From NCBI GenBank assembly GCA_026419785.1, contig JAODTK010003043.1, positions 114,058-178,057 of the forward strand: a stretch of 64,000 nt of DNA, in the 5' to 3' direction. Shown here in pieces: positions 48,128 to 61,110 of the stretch; position 1 is the first letter of the stretch; each line of letters opens with the position of its first letter. The notes under the pieces were generated by a model, which had not been told where the DNA came from, searched no databases, and saw nothing but the letters and a program-made list of their open reading frames with translations. The position numbers and the translations under genes are program-made. Source of the stretch: Sclerodactyla briareus. Lineage: Eukaryota > Echinodermata > Holothuroidea > Dendrochirotida > Sclerodactylidae.

Positions 48128-51056
48128 TTTGTATTGGCTGCCAGGTGTGTTGTAGTAGGTCGTGATGCGAGCGTGCATCCGGTGTAGGTGCAGGGGGCAA
48201 TGTATTCATTCAGGTTACCAATGACCCAGGGAATGAGTCGTAGTCGTGGGAGGAGGCGCTGCCTCGATACAGACTACGAACCCGAATTTATCTAATCCTT
48301 GACACGAAGGTACGAATGGCGTTCGTTGACGTATTTACAACTGTTCTATTAATCATTCTTTATCATTGAATATGTAAAAAAAAATACAGTTTGTTGATGT
48401 CACATGCCAGAGTGATTACATTAATTTTATTCACGCGATGATGCACATAAGAATGCGATGTACATTAATAGCGGTCACGGAATTCGGAACATGCCGTCAA
48501 GACGAACATTGCCAACCAATAATTACCGTATTCGCCTTTTGTATCCTTTCAATATTGTCAAAATATGGCACAGGTGTAGGAATGTGAGACGTTAACGTTC
48601 GCTTTCATTTTAAAAAACTATGAAATGCGTAAACCCAACAAGGAAAACAATCCAAGAATTGCTAGACTTATATGTGATCGCTTATTCTTTGTTTTTATAG
48701 TGATTTTGTTACCAACCCATAGAAAGTTCTAAACTGAGTTTTCATAACAAATGTAGTAAATTTTAAAAGTTACCATGTGATTTAGGAAGAAAAACAGAAC
48801 AAGAAACCTTTCCAATATTTTTCTCAGCCTGACTCAATGTCAAAGCAAAGCCAATAAATTCTGGTATATAATTTCTCAGAAAAAAAAAAAAGTATTGCCT
48901 TCTTACGGAATCACTCTAATATCAATTATTCACGAAAAAAAATCGCCGATTCGACATCATCGGGCTGTTTTCATCTCCACAATCATCGAGGCTAAAATCG
49001 ATCCAAAACGAAGGTTTGCATGAAAAAACTTTGATTTCGTATGTGGAGGATGGAGGGAAAACAACTGAATCGAGCGGAATTAACGTCGTTCTCCTACTTA
49101 TCTCGTATTGACAGGCCCCGCCGTCTGCAGAAAGAGATACAGAAAGAAGAGATAGGAGCAGTTGGGATGACGTCAATGTTCTGGCCTGACACAGATGAAT
49201 CTAAAAACGGTCTTCGAAGAGGGATTCGATCGTGATCGAACCCCCGAAGACGATTCAAGAAGAAGAGAATGCCTATTACTATGAACACTCTCTTTGTGGT
49301 ATTTAGGGACCCGAAGAGTTAGTGCGAACTAGAGCCTGCGCATCCGAGTTAGTCTGGTCCAGGGGCCTCGGTATTCAGTCAGTTGACGTGTACCGAGTCT
49401 TGAGGGTGTAATATGCGGAAGCGAAGACTCAACCGCGACGTGTGGATCCCCACATTTGGGCCAATTGGGCAGGCGCGGTTTACGGGGGGGGGGGGGGGGG
49501 GGGAGGGGGCTTGTGGGGGATCACCGCCCCCCAAAATGTGATCAAAGCCCCCACCCCCCCCTTCAAAAAACGCCCGACCGGGGTGGTGATTATTTTTTGT
49601 TTGGATATGGGTAGGACATATTGGAAACTAAACATCAAGCGCCATGTTTCATTTCCACACCCTTAGGTCTACCCAATTTTCCGCAGGTCACATTCTCTGA
49701 GTCCCCGCGCACCTTAGATCCCCCCATTTCGGTCTGCTTCACCCCTGCCCATCCCTATTTGTAGTCCTACACCATGACTCCCCCTATGGATCGGCTCGAA
49801 TTGTCTCTATTCTAGTTGTTGCCCTCGAGTGCCCCTTTCACTTTTAATTTGTCTTACCCACTTTTCCTGACCTACCTTCGCCACCACCATTTCGTCACTC
49901 TTTCCGGCTTCTTTTTGTTTTTTCGCCTTATTTCCTTATGTTTGGCATAATTCTTTTCGGATTGCGCGATTTGGCCTAGTCAAAAGATATGGCACAGGGC
50001 AAATTTCATTTTTTTCCAACATTTTTAATTTTTAGTTTTTTCTTTTTTTTCCCCCCTCTTTTTGTGTTACATACCCCATTTCGTCCCCCCCCCCATTCTG
50101 GGGGTTTCGTCGGGGGACTTTTGTTGGTCCGTAGTCACGACACCCCCCCACCCCCCCTCTTTATCGACCAATTCACGCGCCTGCCATATTAATACATTTT
50201 AACAGTATTGCAGCAGCATGTGTCTTCGGGGCTCACATAATCTTCTACCCCCCCCTCCCTTTTTTTACCTTTCTCTGAACCCCACTTCCTCCCATGGGCC
50301 ATTATGACGTGGCCACTTCCCTGGGGTTCTTTCCGGGACCTCCCCCCCCCCTCAAGACCCAAACTCTCAGTACGCGCCCTGGGGTGGACAATATTGGTAC
50401 TTATATCCCCGCAACACTTTTTATTAAGTGTTCGGGGATATCATAGATTTGGGGGAAAAGTAGCCGCCCGCCGGAAACTTAGCTTGTTAGGCAACTAAAA
50501 CTTTTAACAATCTATGCGATTGATCTGAAACTTTTACCTACGTCCGCCCTTGTGTGAAAGGCTCGGACAAGTACGGGAAAGTGGGCAACGTTGCATGTCT
50601 GCGGGCCCTCTAGTTTGCAGGTTTATAAAAAAAAAAAATGCCGCAGAAGAAACTGATGGGTGAGGACAAAAGTTTGTGCCCCAAAACACATGATGGTGAT
50701 TTCAAGGTCACCAGAGGTCAAATTGTGTTATCCTTCGCGATTTTCCTAAATTTGGCGAATTGACACGAAACTCGGGTATGGGATGTTATTAGTCCTAAAC
50801 ATTATGAAGGCCATTACAAGCTCACAGGAGGTCAAAATTGGATGATCCTTGTTGGATTTTGCTAGCTTCGTCACCTTCAAACAAAACTTGGAGGATGGAC
50901 TACCGGGTGGGTCCGGACAACAGGGTTGGGCCATTCAAAAGTTACAGGGTTCAAATGGATGTATATCAATGTGCTTTCTCTAAACCGAGGTCAAAAAGGC
51001 CATTCTGCGGTATTTTATTACTGTCGGCGGTTTACCCGACAGCACATGTCTAGTTC
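48128..51056. repeat. Tandem unit 2 of the 2.7-kb duplication
   Basis: It parallels unit 1 but is longer. It carries extra low-complexity, T- and C-rich sequence at about 49695-49935, 50000-50160 and 50245-50345 that unit 1 lacks. The shared SINE part (48130-48300), the CGACGTGTGGATCC block (49436) and the Helitron-like end (51053) are in the same order. The character of the differences suggests either independent decay or an uncorrected assembly copy. Confidence 0.7.
50430..51053 (+). mobile_element. Helitron-like non-autonomous element, copy D
   Basis: Same 3' end as copy C: hairpin CTGTCGG..CCGACAG at 51021-51042, spacer CACATGT, CTAG at 51050-51053, then T. Sequence after CTAGTT differs from that following copies B and C, which supports CTAG as the true element end. 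Confidence 0.55.
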
Positions 51057-53405
51057 TCCTTGCAGTTTGAAGTCGTTGTCTGTTCAATGATATGGCGATT
51101 GCGTCTGTTGTAATGTCAATTAGTCAATCAAGCAATCAATCAGTGCTCATTGTGCTGTGCTGCCTAATGTCCTGATTAAAGTTTGACTCGTGAATGATCT
51201 GATAAGCAAGTACGTACCGGTAGTTGGGCCTCACCATGAATATCAAGGAAACCGTAGTTTGGTCATCTGAATCCATCACAACTTGATCAAAATGGAATGC
51301 GTGGGGCACGGATTTGGATGCCGTCTTTAATAGTTGACACACATTTTTTTTTTTTTGGTCAGGTAGGGTGTCATTATAGGTTTTGTGGAAAAAATCGAGT
51401 GACGTTGATTATTATCTATCGATCGAATTAGGAAAAGAAGTAAATTACCTGACACCACTTTTAGTCAGATCTATAATCATGTCGTTTCAAACCCTATAAA
51501 ATCCCCCCCCCCCCCCCCTCCCCTGAAAAACTAGGCTGAAAAAGTGCGTGACCTCCTGCTTGGTGCAGGGCCCGGCAGGTGCAACTGCTGCGAATCTGAT
51601 GACCTGATTGGTTGACAGTTCCTAACAGTACTTTCCCAGAGAGCCTAACAACTCCCTAAACAAATGTAGAATCGGTCAATTACGAAGCAAATGTTATAAT
51701 GCAATAATGCCACACACGCCAACCCGTGGTGACAGACACACCAATAATGATTCTTATATCACAGTAACTCAAAAATTCCCTGGGCAGTCAGATAGTCATC
51801 TAGTAAAAGAACCTATATATCCTGTTAGCCCCCCCCCCCAAAAAAAAAAAAAATGTGACTCTACCACCGGCCTGACAATTGTGGTGACAGTGTTAAAACT
51901 TATATATCCCAAACAGGAGGGATACTAGGGTTCTTTGCTTTGAAAGTCTACACCGTGTCCGCCTCTTCCGTCAAGTTCGCCAGAAGATAATCGCGGTTTT
52001 GTGCCATAATTTCCAAAAACACTCCGTCCGATGAGCCCAAAATTTAGCACACCGTGTCCACCACAGTGACGTTCGAGGGGGGGGGGGGGGCGGAGGGGGG
52101 GGGGGGCCGGAAATCGGATACGTCGCACGACCATATTAATTTGTTAATTCGCAATAATTCCCTCAATTTTGTTGGATTTGAACTATCTTGGGAGGGATGG
52201 AGAATTCTTTGGTTTCTTTGTGTCGACAAAGCGGATGTCTGTTGAGGTGACGGGAGGTCGAATTTGCTTAGTGTATGCGATGTTTCAAACGAGTATGATA
52301 GCGCTAGAATGAGATTCAATGCTGATACACCACTCCCGCCCTTCACAGCAACATGAGCCCGAGAAGGGATGTGCACGGATTATAACATTGCAAACATGAA
52401 AAAATTTCCGGAACGTTCAAAACAATTTTAGCGCCTAGTGCCCCTACTCAATATTACAAAAATCTACGAGTGTGGGCTTTGAATACCGAAAGATTTGAGC
52501 AGTGGTGATTAACAGAATATCACACAAGTGGTGACTCTCTAAGATGAGACTTGCATTATCCTACAGCAACCAACCATAGGCATCCCGTCCCTACCACCAC
52601 CCCAATGCCGCCAATTACAGGCATTACCTTCTCAGTACCATTGAATGTTCTTACCACACCGCTGCTCATTGCGTCGGGCATTTATCTTAGTGATCCCCCA
52701 GTACACGCTACTAAACATCCTGAATGTTTTTCATTACTGCCAACTAACCCCGCAATTGCTCGATGGTCACCAAAAGACAAACCGACCAAAATAGAACGAT
52801 TTCACCAAATATGAAAATGGAACCAAATAATCGGTTAACAGACCAGGAAGCATATAATTAACAAACCTCAAATTACTCTCGCTTTCAATTTATTGTGTTT
52901 GGCAGACCTCCATAAATATATTCCGTAACGAGAATCCATTGTTTGATGTAGAAAAAGAGAAAAAAGGCCTAAGATTGCCGGGTAATTACTAAACACGACC
53001 TTCATTTAGTTCCTGGTACATGGTAATCAACACAAACTCGTTCTGCACACTTTTTCTTAGAAAGGCGAAGTACGTAACATAGAAAAGCAGTTCCCAGGCG
53101 CTGATGCTGATGTATACTTTAGTGCGTTGTGGAATGCATAGTTAGGGGTGGAGTCCAAGCACAATGAAATTTGCTCTCACAATTAAAGAGACATTATCGT
53201 CTGAAAATTCTCGACGGAAACCTGCCCAAGTGCCCTTCGGTACGTTCTCGCCAATAACTGTTTCTCGTCACTTATGTCAATGAACAGGTTGGAGAACCCG
53301 GAAAATATGGTATTAATTGCACTCGGTACGAATATTCGTCGTCACGATGGGTAAACACAGGAGTCGATTAACTCCGCAAACTGTAACCTAAGATACCTTT
53401 CGAAA
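51057..53405. other. Unannotated non-coding stretch
   Basis: No exon was recognised. It includes poly-C at 51505-51518 and 51831-51839 (followed by A13), G-rich runs at 52078-52106, and anonymous ORFs of up to 110 codons, one (52044-52376, -) passing through the G-rich block. Confidence 0.35.
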
Positions 53406-53411
53406 ACTAGC

Positions 53412-53706
53412 ATTTTGCGGTGCAATGTGGGATAGTTTTGATTATGTGGGATACTTCAGGGTGCAGTTTTGTGGTTAGCATTATATTGAAAAAAAACTTG
53501 TAATTTTTTATTATCTTCCTCATTCCCTGTGCATATTCTCTCAAACTTTAGTATGTTGGTCCCGATAAAGTTGTTTACATTTTTATCGGACCAATCTGAC
53601 TAAAATATCTTGACTAAAATAGGTCATCCGTTTGAAATCCATATTTGGCATTTCTTAGATTGCCTACTTTGCCTTTGAGCTGAACCACAATGCATTGCGA
53701 AAGGCT
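53412..53706 (+). mobile_element. MITE-like repeat, copy 3
   Basis: It starts ATTTTGCGGTGCAATGTGGG and ends CCACAATGCATTGCGAAAGG, imperfectly inverted. It is collinear with the 40.0-kb copy over its whole ~300-bp length. Non-coding. Confidence 0.65.
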
Positions 53707-56700
53707 ATCGCTCGGAAAGGTCTCCATGCGACTAACAGAAGTGACAGCGACGTTCGAATGGTGTCACAACGAAACAGCTGCACGTCGATTACGGTATAAA
53801 GTCACTTGAAACGATATGTCAATACAATATTATAATTTTCGATGTACCGGGGGACAAAAGGCAGTCGAGTATGAGTTAATGAGATGATTGATAATGATAT
53901 TGCATCAAAGGCATAGGAGAATGACCGCAGTTCGACGCCTGAAATGAAACGTGACAGTATGCAGAACGATCTTTCGAAACTCCCTGCCGTGGATTGAATA
54001 ATTGGTTTGGGTTTGCAAAATAGTGGTGACAGTGTAAAATAACCCTAACGACCGACCGAATTGGGCCCGAAAACCGATCGACCGAATATCATCTATTCCC
54101 TTGAAACTGGAGCATGCGCACTTAGAACTAGACGAACGGCATTCACCGAAAAAACGTATGCAAACGGGACCGCTCAATGTGGCAAACGATATCACCTCTG
54201 ACGCAATAAAACATTAATATTGGAGATCGACGAGCCGGAACAAGAAGATATTTCTGGGTTGTTGTAATGACGTAGATACAGAATGGCACAGGCTGTGCAG
54301 ACCCCCCCCACACCCCCCCTCCTCCCCACCTCCTCCTTTCCACAAATATCACACGAGAGGATTAACGAGGCCACTCATTTAACCCATAAATACAATTACC
54401 CATTTGTATTTTCACATGAATCGGTACGTTGGAAAGTGGTTGAAGTCAAGATAGGTTTTGATAACCGTGAGTTAATACGGTAATATGCAGTAAAAAATCA
54501 TGTGTTAATGAATTTAGGCAAATACGCCGTGACCAATATCTTTATAACGTGGGTCCGAACTAAAATCCATAATGTTAGCCTATAACTTGAAAACCTAATG
54601 TGACCTAATACACTATATGACACCACATGACACCAAATACCTATATGACTCTGAAACACTCTATGACACTATATAACTACATGCAACTGAAATCCACTGA
54701 AATGACTTTAATACAGTATATGACTTGAATTGAAAGGACATATATGACTGGAATCCACTTATGGACTTGGGGAAATTCTTCAACGAGTCGTTTTAAAGTT
54801 TATGCCTAGTGTCCACTGTATTCAAAAGGCTACCAGTAATTGAAATTAGGTAGCAGCAAAGGACAAATTAATTTTGAATAGTAGTGCCCCGCTCACTCAT
54901 TCAACTAAAGTTGGTTTTGACTGCGGTTTCTTATATAGCTATATACGTACTTCTCAATTTCAACACAATGTTAGAAATTATTCAATTTAGGGCTGTATAA
55001 CCACATAGCCTCATCTATATTTAACTATGTGAATTACTTGTACAGCTTACATTCTGCTATGTATATTAATTTATATATATAGAGTTCAATAAATTTCTCT
55101 GGATAACCTCACTCTTTGTGTTGATATTCAAGACATCTATGTTAAACCATCGAGGGTTATATATTACAGCTTCGAACAGTGCGACTTTTTGTACTGGCTT
55201 ATGCGGAACATTTCGAACACCACATCCACACACTCATATATATCTTCTCATATTCATATCAGACTCGCAGTGTGAATTCATCGACCTGAGTACGAGTCCG
55301 CGGAAACTCTTGAGTACGAGTACGATATCACATATCCCACATATCTGAGACGAGTACGATGCACATTCCAAAATATTGCCGTAAGTACGAGTACGAGCGT
55401 ACCAAAACCCAGGAGTTACGAGAGTTACAAAGTTCTTCACATGTTATACAGATTTGGAGGCGTTCGTGTTATTTGCCTGAAAAGAGAGGACATATCAAAC
55501 CCCACAATTTTCATAAAACTGGAGGTTCTCTAGCGATGTGGCCTCTAACTATTCTTTTGAGAAATTGGAGTAATCTATAAACTCTAATGGGTGGACCTAC
55601 TTGTGAATGCTGAATTTCGCCGCCTAATAGAAAGACGGAAAAATGTATTCACCTCTGAAAATTAATTGAGATTTTCCTAATCCTTCCCATTTTTTGAGAA
55701 CAATTCGTGTGGTTTGATCATGATCCCATCTATAATTTGTCGGTGCGAATGATGTTTTACATTGACTTGTATGATAAGGATCCGAAATTTCCCACATTGA
55801 TTGTCACAGGCCTATTTGAAAAGCTGACGGCCGCCTTATCGGTACATCGAATCGGCTCTGAATTTAAGTTCTGAGGGCTTCGGCCTGTCATAATGTAATG
55901 AGCACAAAGTACCAAAGGTCCAGTTCCCAGTCATATTCACATACCATTGTCATTCAAGCCTCGATTGTTTTCACAATATAGAACAGTTAGTATGAAATAT
56001 GGAAAATAATATATCGACAGGAATTATAGTACCATGAATGTATACTCCTTGGGTCAATCATATAAAAATTCAAAACAATAGGTGATATGATATTAAATAT
56101 TGGACCATTTGGGAGGAAAAGGGGGGCTGGGGATGGTCTCGTCTTCTTTTTACCCCTAAAGACACTAACTGCTGGTGTAAAAACGTCCAGAACATCGAGG
56201 AAAAGTGGCAGATGGTGAGGGTAATTACGTACTGATTATGGGGATACACCTTATTCCTCAGCAAACAACAATGGACTTTTCTAGCCGTTCTGATTTATTC
56301 TTCTAATGGGGCCAGAGTAAATGTAAAGGACAGCATTCTAAAACTTAATATTTCGTTTTTTGGAGTGTGGAGAAAAAAAATGTTCCGAGTACTCTGATTG
56401 CAAACGATCAGTGAAAATCGATAAAGTATTTACAATGAATAGAGGACCATGGTTTCCAACTTACAATACAAAACTGTGTGTTTCGATCTCTCACGACTCG
56501 TTATAGTGTTTTAACTATTTTTCAATCTCACTACCCTGCATTTTTTCAAAACCCGTCTTCTTCCCTATAACTATTGGAATATCGAATGAATGAATTGGAT
56601 CAGATTGATCATGATGGAATCCAGACCCATAAGGTCTTGCCCTAGCCTATAGTTAATTGTGTAAGTTTGATTTTTTGGAGGGGGGGGGGGGGTGGGACCC

Positions 56701-56990
56701 AACAGGCTGAGTAGGAGTACGGAAACGTTGAGGGACGATACGGCACATCTGGTACGAGTACCAAACCCATGAGTACGAGTAAAAATTTTTTCGAAATGCC
56801 TAAGTACGAGTAACGGGGTCAATTAAAATGTACTTTAGCCAGGTTCTAGCGATTCGACCATGCCGGCGGGATTCACCTCATTCTAGGACGAACGCCTTAC
56901 AAATGCAAAGCCCTGGTATGGGAATTATTAACGAAAACCAGGCATGTGGCAGTGTATATTAACATGGGCATTCAATTCAATCACGTAATT
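53707..56990. other. Non-coding stretch with two unusual motif clusters
   Basis: No gene was recognised. 54590-54775 is a degenerate array of TATATGAC-type words. 55283-55425 and 56703-56815 are clusters of (G)AGTACGAGTAC in the same orientation. Poly-G at 56681-56692. Confidence 0.4.
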
Positions 56991-56992
56991 CA

Positions 56993-57226
56993 GGGGAGGG
57001 ACGACGTTCAGATCGAGGAGGATCCGTTTAACCCAACCAACGACTTCCGTGTCATCAAAACGGCGAGCACTACTTCTCTACTATTATTCAGACGGCAGTG
57101 TCAAAGCCTCCTTAACAAAAACAAACAACAACAGCCAGCAGCAAAAGGACTTAGTGATTCCTTGACTGATCCGACTGATCAAGAAGGCAGTGCTCGATCT
57201 TCACATGCTTACGAAGATTTACAAAA
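56993..57226 (+). CDS. Possible exon, product not recognised
   Basis: An open frame follows an acceptor-like ACGTAATTCAG (AG at 56991-56992). Its composition resembles a real cytoplasmic tail: acidic start RDDVQIEEDPFNPTNDF, then LLLFRRQCQSLL, a glutamine/asparagine-rich NKNKQQQPAAKG and a Ser/Asp-rich end. From about 57227 the sequence becomes the GGTCA tandem repeat, so any true exon end has been lost or lies just before it. No domain was recognised. The acceptor lacks a strong pyrimidine tract. Confidence 0.3.
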
Positions 57227-60145
57227 AGGACCATGTAGTACTCATATGGGAACTACAAAATACCAAGGATAACTCATTCAATCAGGTGAGGTCTGTTAAC
57301 AAGATATAATTGGCCAAAAATATAAATTTTCCACGGTATCCCCATTTCTTCCTACAAACCAGCCCGGTCCAACACGAAATAAGGTTCATGTTCTCCCCAT
57401 AAGGAAGCGCTACCAAATTTCAACTTGATCAAACCAGGCATTCTTGGACGTATGGGTTAACACACAAGATTTTCAGGACTTTGACCTCTCTTGACATCAG
57501 GTGACGTTGTGTTGACCACAGAACAATAAGGACCATGTATTCATGATTGTGGAAATTACTGAGAATGGGCTTCATTATCCAGGTGGGATCGATATCGTGT
57601 CATCCAGCTACAATTAGAAAATATCAATTTTCACAATTTTCCATTTTCACTGCCAACCTAACCTCGGTGCTGACCCCAAAAATAAAGGGTTTACTGTACT
57701 CCCCGTAAGAAAGCTGATACCCGAGTTAAACCGATCAGACCAGTATGCTGGATTTTATCGTGTTAAACAAGGGGAGTTTCAGACTTTTGACCTCTCTCTT
57801 GACCTAAATGACATTTGGGCCTGACCCCAACCAATAGGGATATGTAATATTATGGGAAAACACATTCCACCAGTGTGAGCTTCATCCATCAGATGAGAAC
57901 AAGTTATGTTCTTAAACAGATTTATAAAATTGCCCAAATTATCATTTTCACAATTTCCAATTTTTCCCCAAAACTGACCCCCGGTTTACATGCAGGGATT
58001 AATTGTAATCCTCATGAGGGAAGCTGTACCACCACATTCCAACTTGAACCAGACCAGGCATTTCAGAATTATCGTGTTTGACAAGGTTTTCAGACTTACC
58101 CTACTTGACCTCACCCGATTTGACCTTGGACATGACCCAAAACGATGGGAATCATTAATCATTATGGGGAACCCATATACCAAGTAGAGCTTCACCCATC
58201 TAAGGGGCGGTTCGAGTCATCGTTTTAAACCAGGTACCAACCCCCCCCCCCGGACCCCCCCCGCCATACATACAAACTACACCGCAAAGCACGCACACAA
58301 CTTCACACACTGTCATGACTGCATAGATTGCTCCTGACTTTCGTCAAGTGGACATCAAAAAACTTGTAAACGCACAATCTCGAAAGAGTAAGAGGTAGCT
58401 GAAAATAGGCTGGTTGTACTCGAATTCTTCACAGGTATCACTAGCACATGTGTGGAGAGGAGCTATGATACCGTTTGAAAAGTAGTTCATCAATTCTGGT
58501 AGGCGTGTCAGAATACATGAACCGTGGCCAAGTGCGCGCAGATTTGATCAACGAAGCTATCTGAAAGGTCAAGGTCCGGCCATTTTTTGGCGGACCGGAC
58601 CATCAATTTGAATTCGGGGCGATAGATTCGGGTTTTCCAAAGTGTCCATGGGTTTCCGAATGGCCTGTTCCTTCGACCATTCGGAATTTCCTGAAATGTT
58701 CCACTTTTAAAGGAGTCAATCGTCTCAAACTTACGGAAACTGGAACTAAAAACGTCACTCAAACTCAAACAGTTGGCCTCATTTGGCAGTGTCGAATAGT
58801 GAATTCATAGTTGAATCCCTAAACTATTCTATTAGGCCTAATTATAGCCGGTATAAGACTGGACAAATTGATGTTTGTTACTTGTAAACAAGTTCGTTAA
58901 TGTCTCCGAATATGTTCAGGGGTCGAAAAAAAAAAAGTTGTTATTTTTCATTCAAACAGCGACTAGTCCACTGGAAACTGACTTCAAGGTACTTGTATGT
59001 TTCCGGGCATGGATCCTCTTTCAAAGAAATCGTTTGTCCACGGGGAAGGGCGCACTCTCCCTTCCCACGCACTGTTTCGAGGTTAACGTTAACGACTTGA
59101 AGCTCTGCGCCCTCGTAACCTGTAGAAAAGCGAAGCAAATGTCAGCTACCAGTTATGGATGTGAAACAGATTATAGATTTAAATTGAAAAATTCTCCCAA
59201 TAAGGTCCCCCAAACAAAACAAAAATTAATAGGGTTACTGTACTACCCATAGAAAGCACACACCAAAACTACAGCTTGATCAGAGACCCAACTTTTCTGA
59301 ATTATCGTGTTTACAAGGATTCCACCACTGACCTCCGGTGACCTCAGATGACGTTTGCCCTGACCCCAAAACCATTAGGTTTCATGTATAATTATGAGGA
59401 ACAAATCATACCAAGTATGAGCTCCATCAAGAGGTGGGGGGGTCGAGTTAGTTGTTTACAAGTCAAAAATTGGCCAAAAACATCAATCGATTTTTTGACA
59501 ATTTCCCACATTTATCCCAAAAAGGTCTCCCCCCAAACACCAAAATAAAAATAATACTCTCCTTATGTACTCCCCATAAAGAAGAAAGTACACACCAAAA
59601 TTTCACTTAGTCGGACCAACTGTTCTGGACTGTTTACAACGATTTCAGACGTTGACCTCTTGGTTGTGATCTAAGATGACTTGACATGGGGGGGGGAACT
59701 CAAAACGATAGGGATCAGGCACTCATCATGGGCAACACAAATACCAAGAATGAGCTCATCCATCCTGGTGGGGTGGGTTAGGTGTGATGTTCACAAGCCA
59801 AAAAAATTGGCCAAATATCAATTTTGACTATTTCCTATTTCTCTCAAAAATGACCCCAATCAAACACCCAAAACACTAGGGTTCTTGCACTCCTCATAAG
59901 AAATCTCCATACCAAATTTCTCCTTGATCGGACCAACTGTTGCCGTTGACCGTTGACCGACCCCAAAACAATACGGACCATGTATCATATGGGGAACCAA
60001 CAATTACCTAAGTATGAGCTCATCCAGGGGGATCGAGTTATGGTTGTTTACAGGCAAAGCGTCACACATACATACACACAACATACAAACATCCGACATG
60101 ACTACATAGAGTCCTCGAACTTTTGTCAAGGAATAAAAAACGGTC
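57227..60145 (-). repeat. GGTCA tandem-monomer block, two arrays
   Basis: Monomers of about 270-310 bp share (as + strand) GGACCATGTAT..ATGGGGAAC, CCAAGTATGAGCTCATCCATC, TTGGCCAAAAATATCAATTTT, CCCCATAAGGAAG and TTGACCTC. Array 1 covers about 57227-58365 and array 2 about 59190-60145. Each ends on the right with CA-rich sequence and a degenerate copy of the GATTCCTTGAC hairpin (58326-58357; 60109-60134), so both lie in reverse orientation relative to the 41.85-kb copy. 58366-59189 between them is unrelated, with two anonymous ORFs. Confidence 0.7.
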
Positions 60146-60475
60146 CTCGGCGTTGATAATCAATTACTATCATCTACAGCAAAAAAAATCACGAACAATA
60201 TAACGATGGGTAAGCTAGTAGTATATGGGACATCATCAATGACCAATCATCGACGAGTATTGTATGACGTCACATTTCCCTAGCAACAGTTGTTCAGGGT
60301 TATGTATTTATGTGTTTATTGTGGTTGTTATGATGTGAATGCGCCAATGAGGGTTGTGTATTTGATCCGTGGTGGTTGGGTGAGTGACGTCACGATTTGA
60401 GTTTGTTTTGTAATATAGGGGGCTTGCGAACTGTAGGGGTTTGTCATTGTGAAGTTGAAACTCTTACAAAACAAC

Positions 60476-60631
60476 ATGTCCACAGCTAAGATTAACGCAG
60501 TAGTACATTACCGTAATCAGAGAGGACGACCGAAAGCGCCGAGGGATGAGTCCCCAATTATAATTGACCTCACCAGGGAGGAGGGGAGGGACATGCCACA
60601 AGCCCGCCAGGCAAGGCACCGCAACCAGTAA
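60476..60631 (+). CDS. Small ORF with AT-hook-like and SUMO-interaction-like motifs
   Basis: 51 codons from ATG at 60476. RNQRGRPKAP (residues 14-23) matches an AT-hook core (RGRP), which binds the minor groove of AT-rich DNA. SPIIIDLT (residues 27-34) matches a SUMO-interaction motif. After the stop, adjacent frames stay open with Arg/Gly-rich sequence (60641-60838 and 60684-60899). About 470 bp downstream an AAAAAG|GTAAGT donor-like site lies at 61105-61110, so this may be the frameshifted first exon of a nuclear protein. It could equally be chance or part of a mobile element. Confidence 0.35.
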   Translation: MSTAKINAVVHYRNQRGRPKAPRDESPIIIDLTREEGRDMPQARQARHRNQ

Positions 60632-61110
60632 CCACGTCAGGTGGGAAACATTGAACTGGGGGAGGCGGCGAGGGTACTTATGAATGAGGGTTCAGAAGAG
60701 TGGAAGAGTAGAGCGGGCCGTCGCGAACCTTCCAGAGCGAGTGGATCAACTGGGACGATTGGACATTTTTTGGTCGAGGGGGAGCTCCAGCAGGCCAGGG
60801 GAGAAAGAGGGTTTTGCAGAGAGTGGTGGACGTCCTGATCCTGATGGATGTGGTCGTGCCGCCGCTAACACCCCCAGCCAGCAAGCACCCACGCAGTGAG
60901 CGTGGCTCGAAGGGGGAAGGGTTGGGGTTGCGCCTGTGAGGGAGTTGCCGCCCTTCCCCTATTTACAACGGTTCTTTTTAGGGCCAGCACAAAAAACCCA
61001 GAGAGAGTTGCACGAATTGCAATATCTTCAAACAAGCGTCTTCTTTTTTTTTTTTTTCACGAGTCACTGATGTATTTGTGTAGAAGTTGTAAGAAGAGAA
61101 AAAGGTAAGT

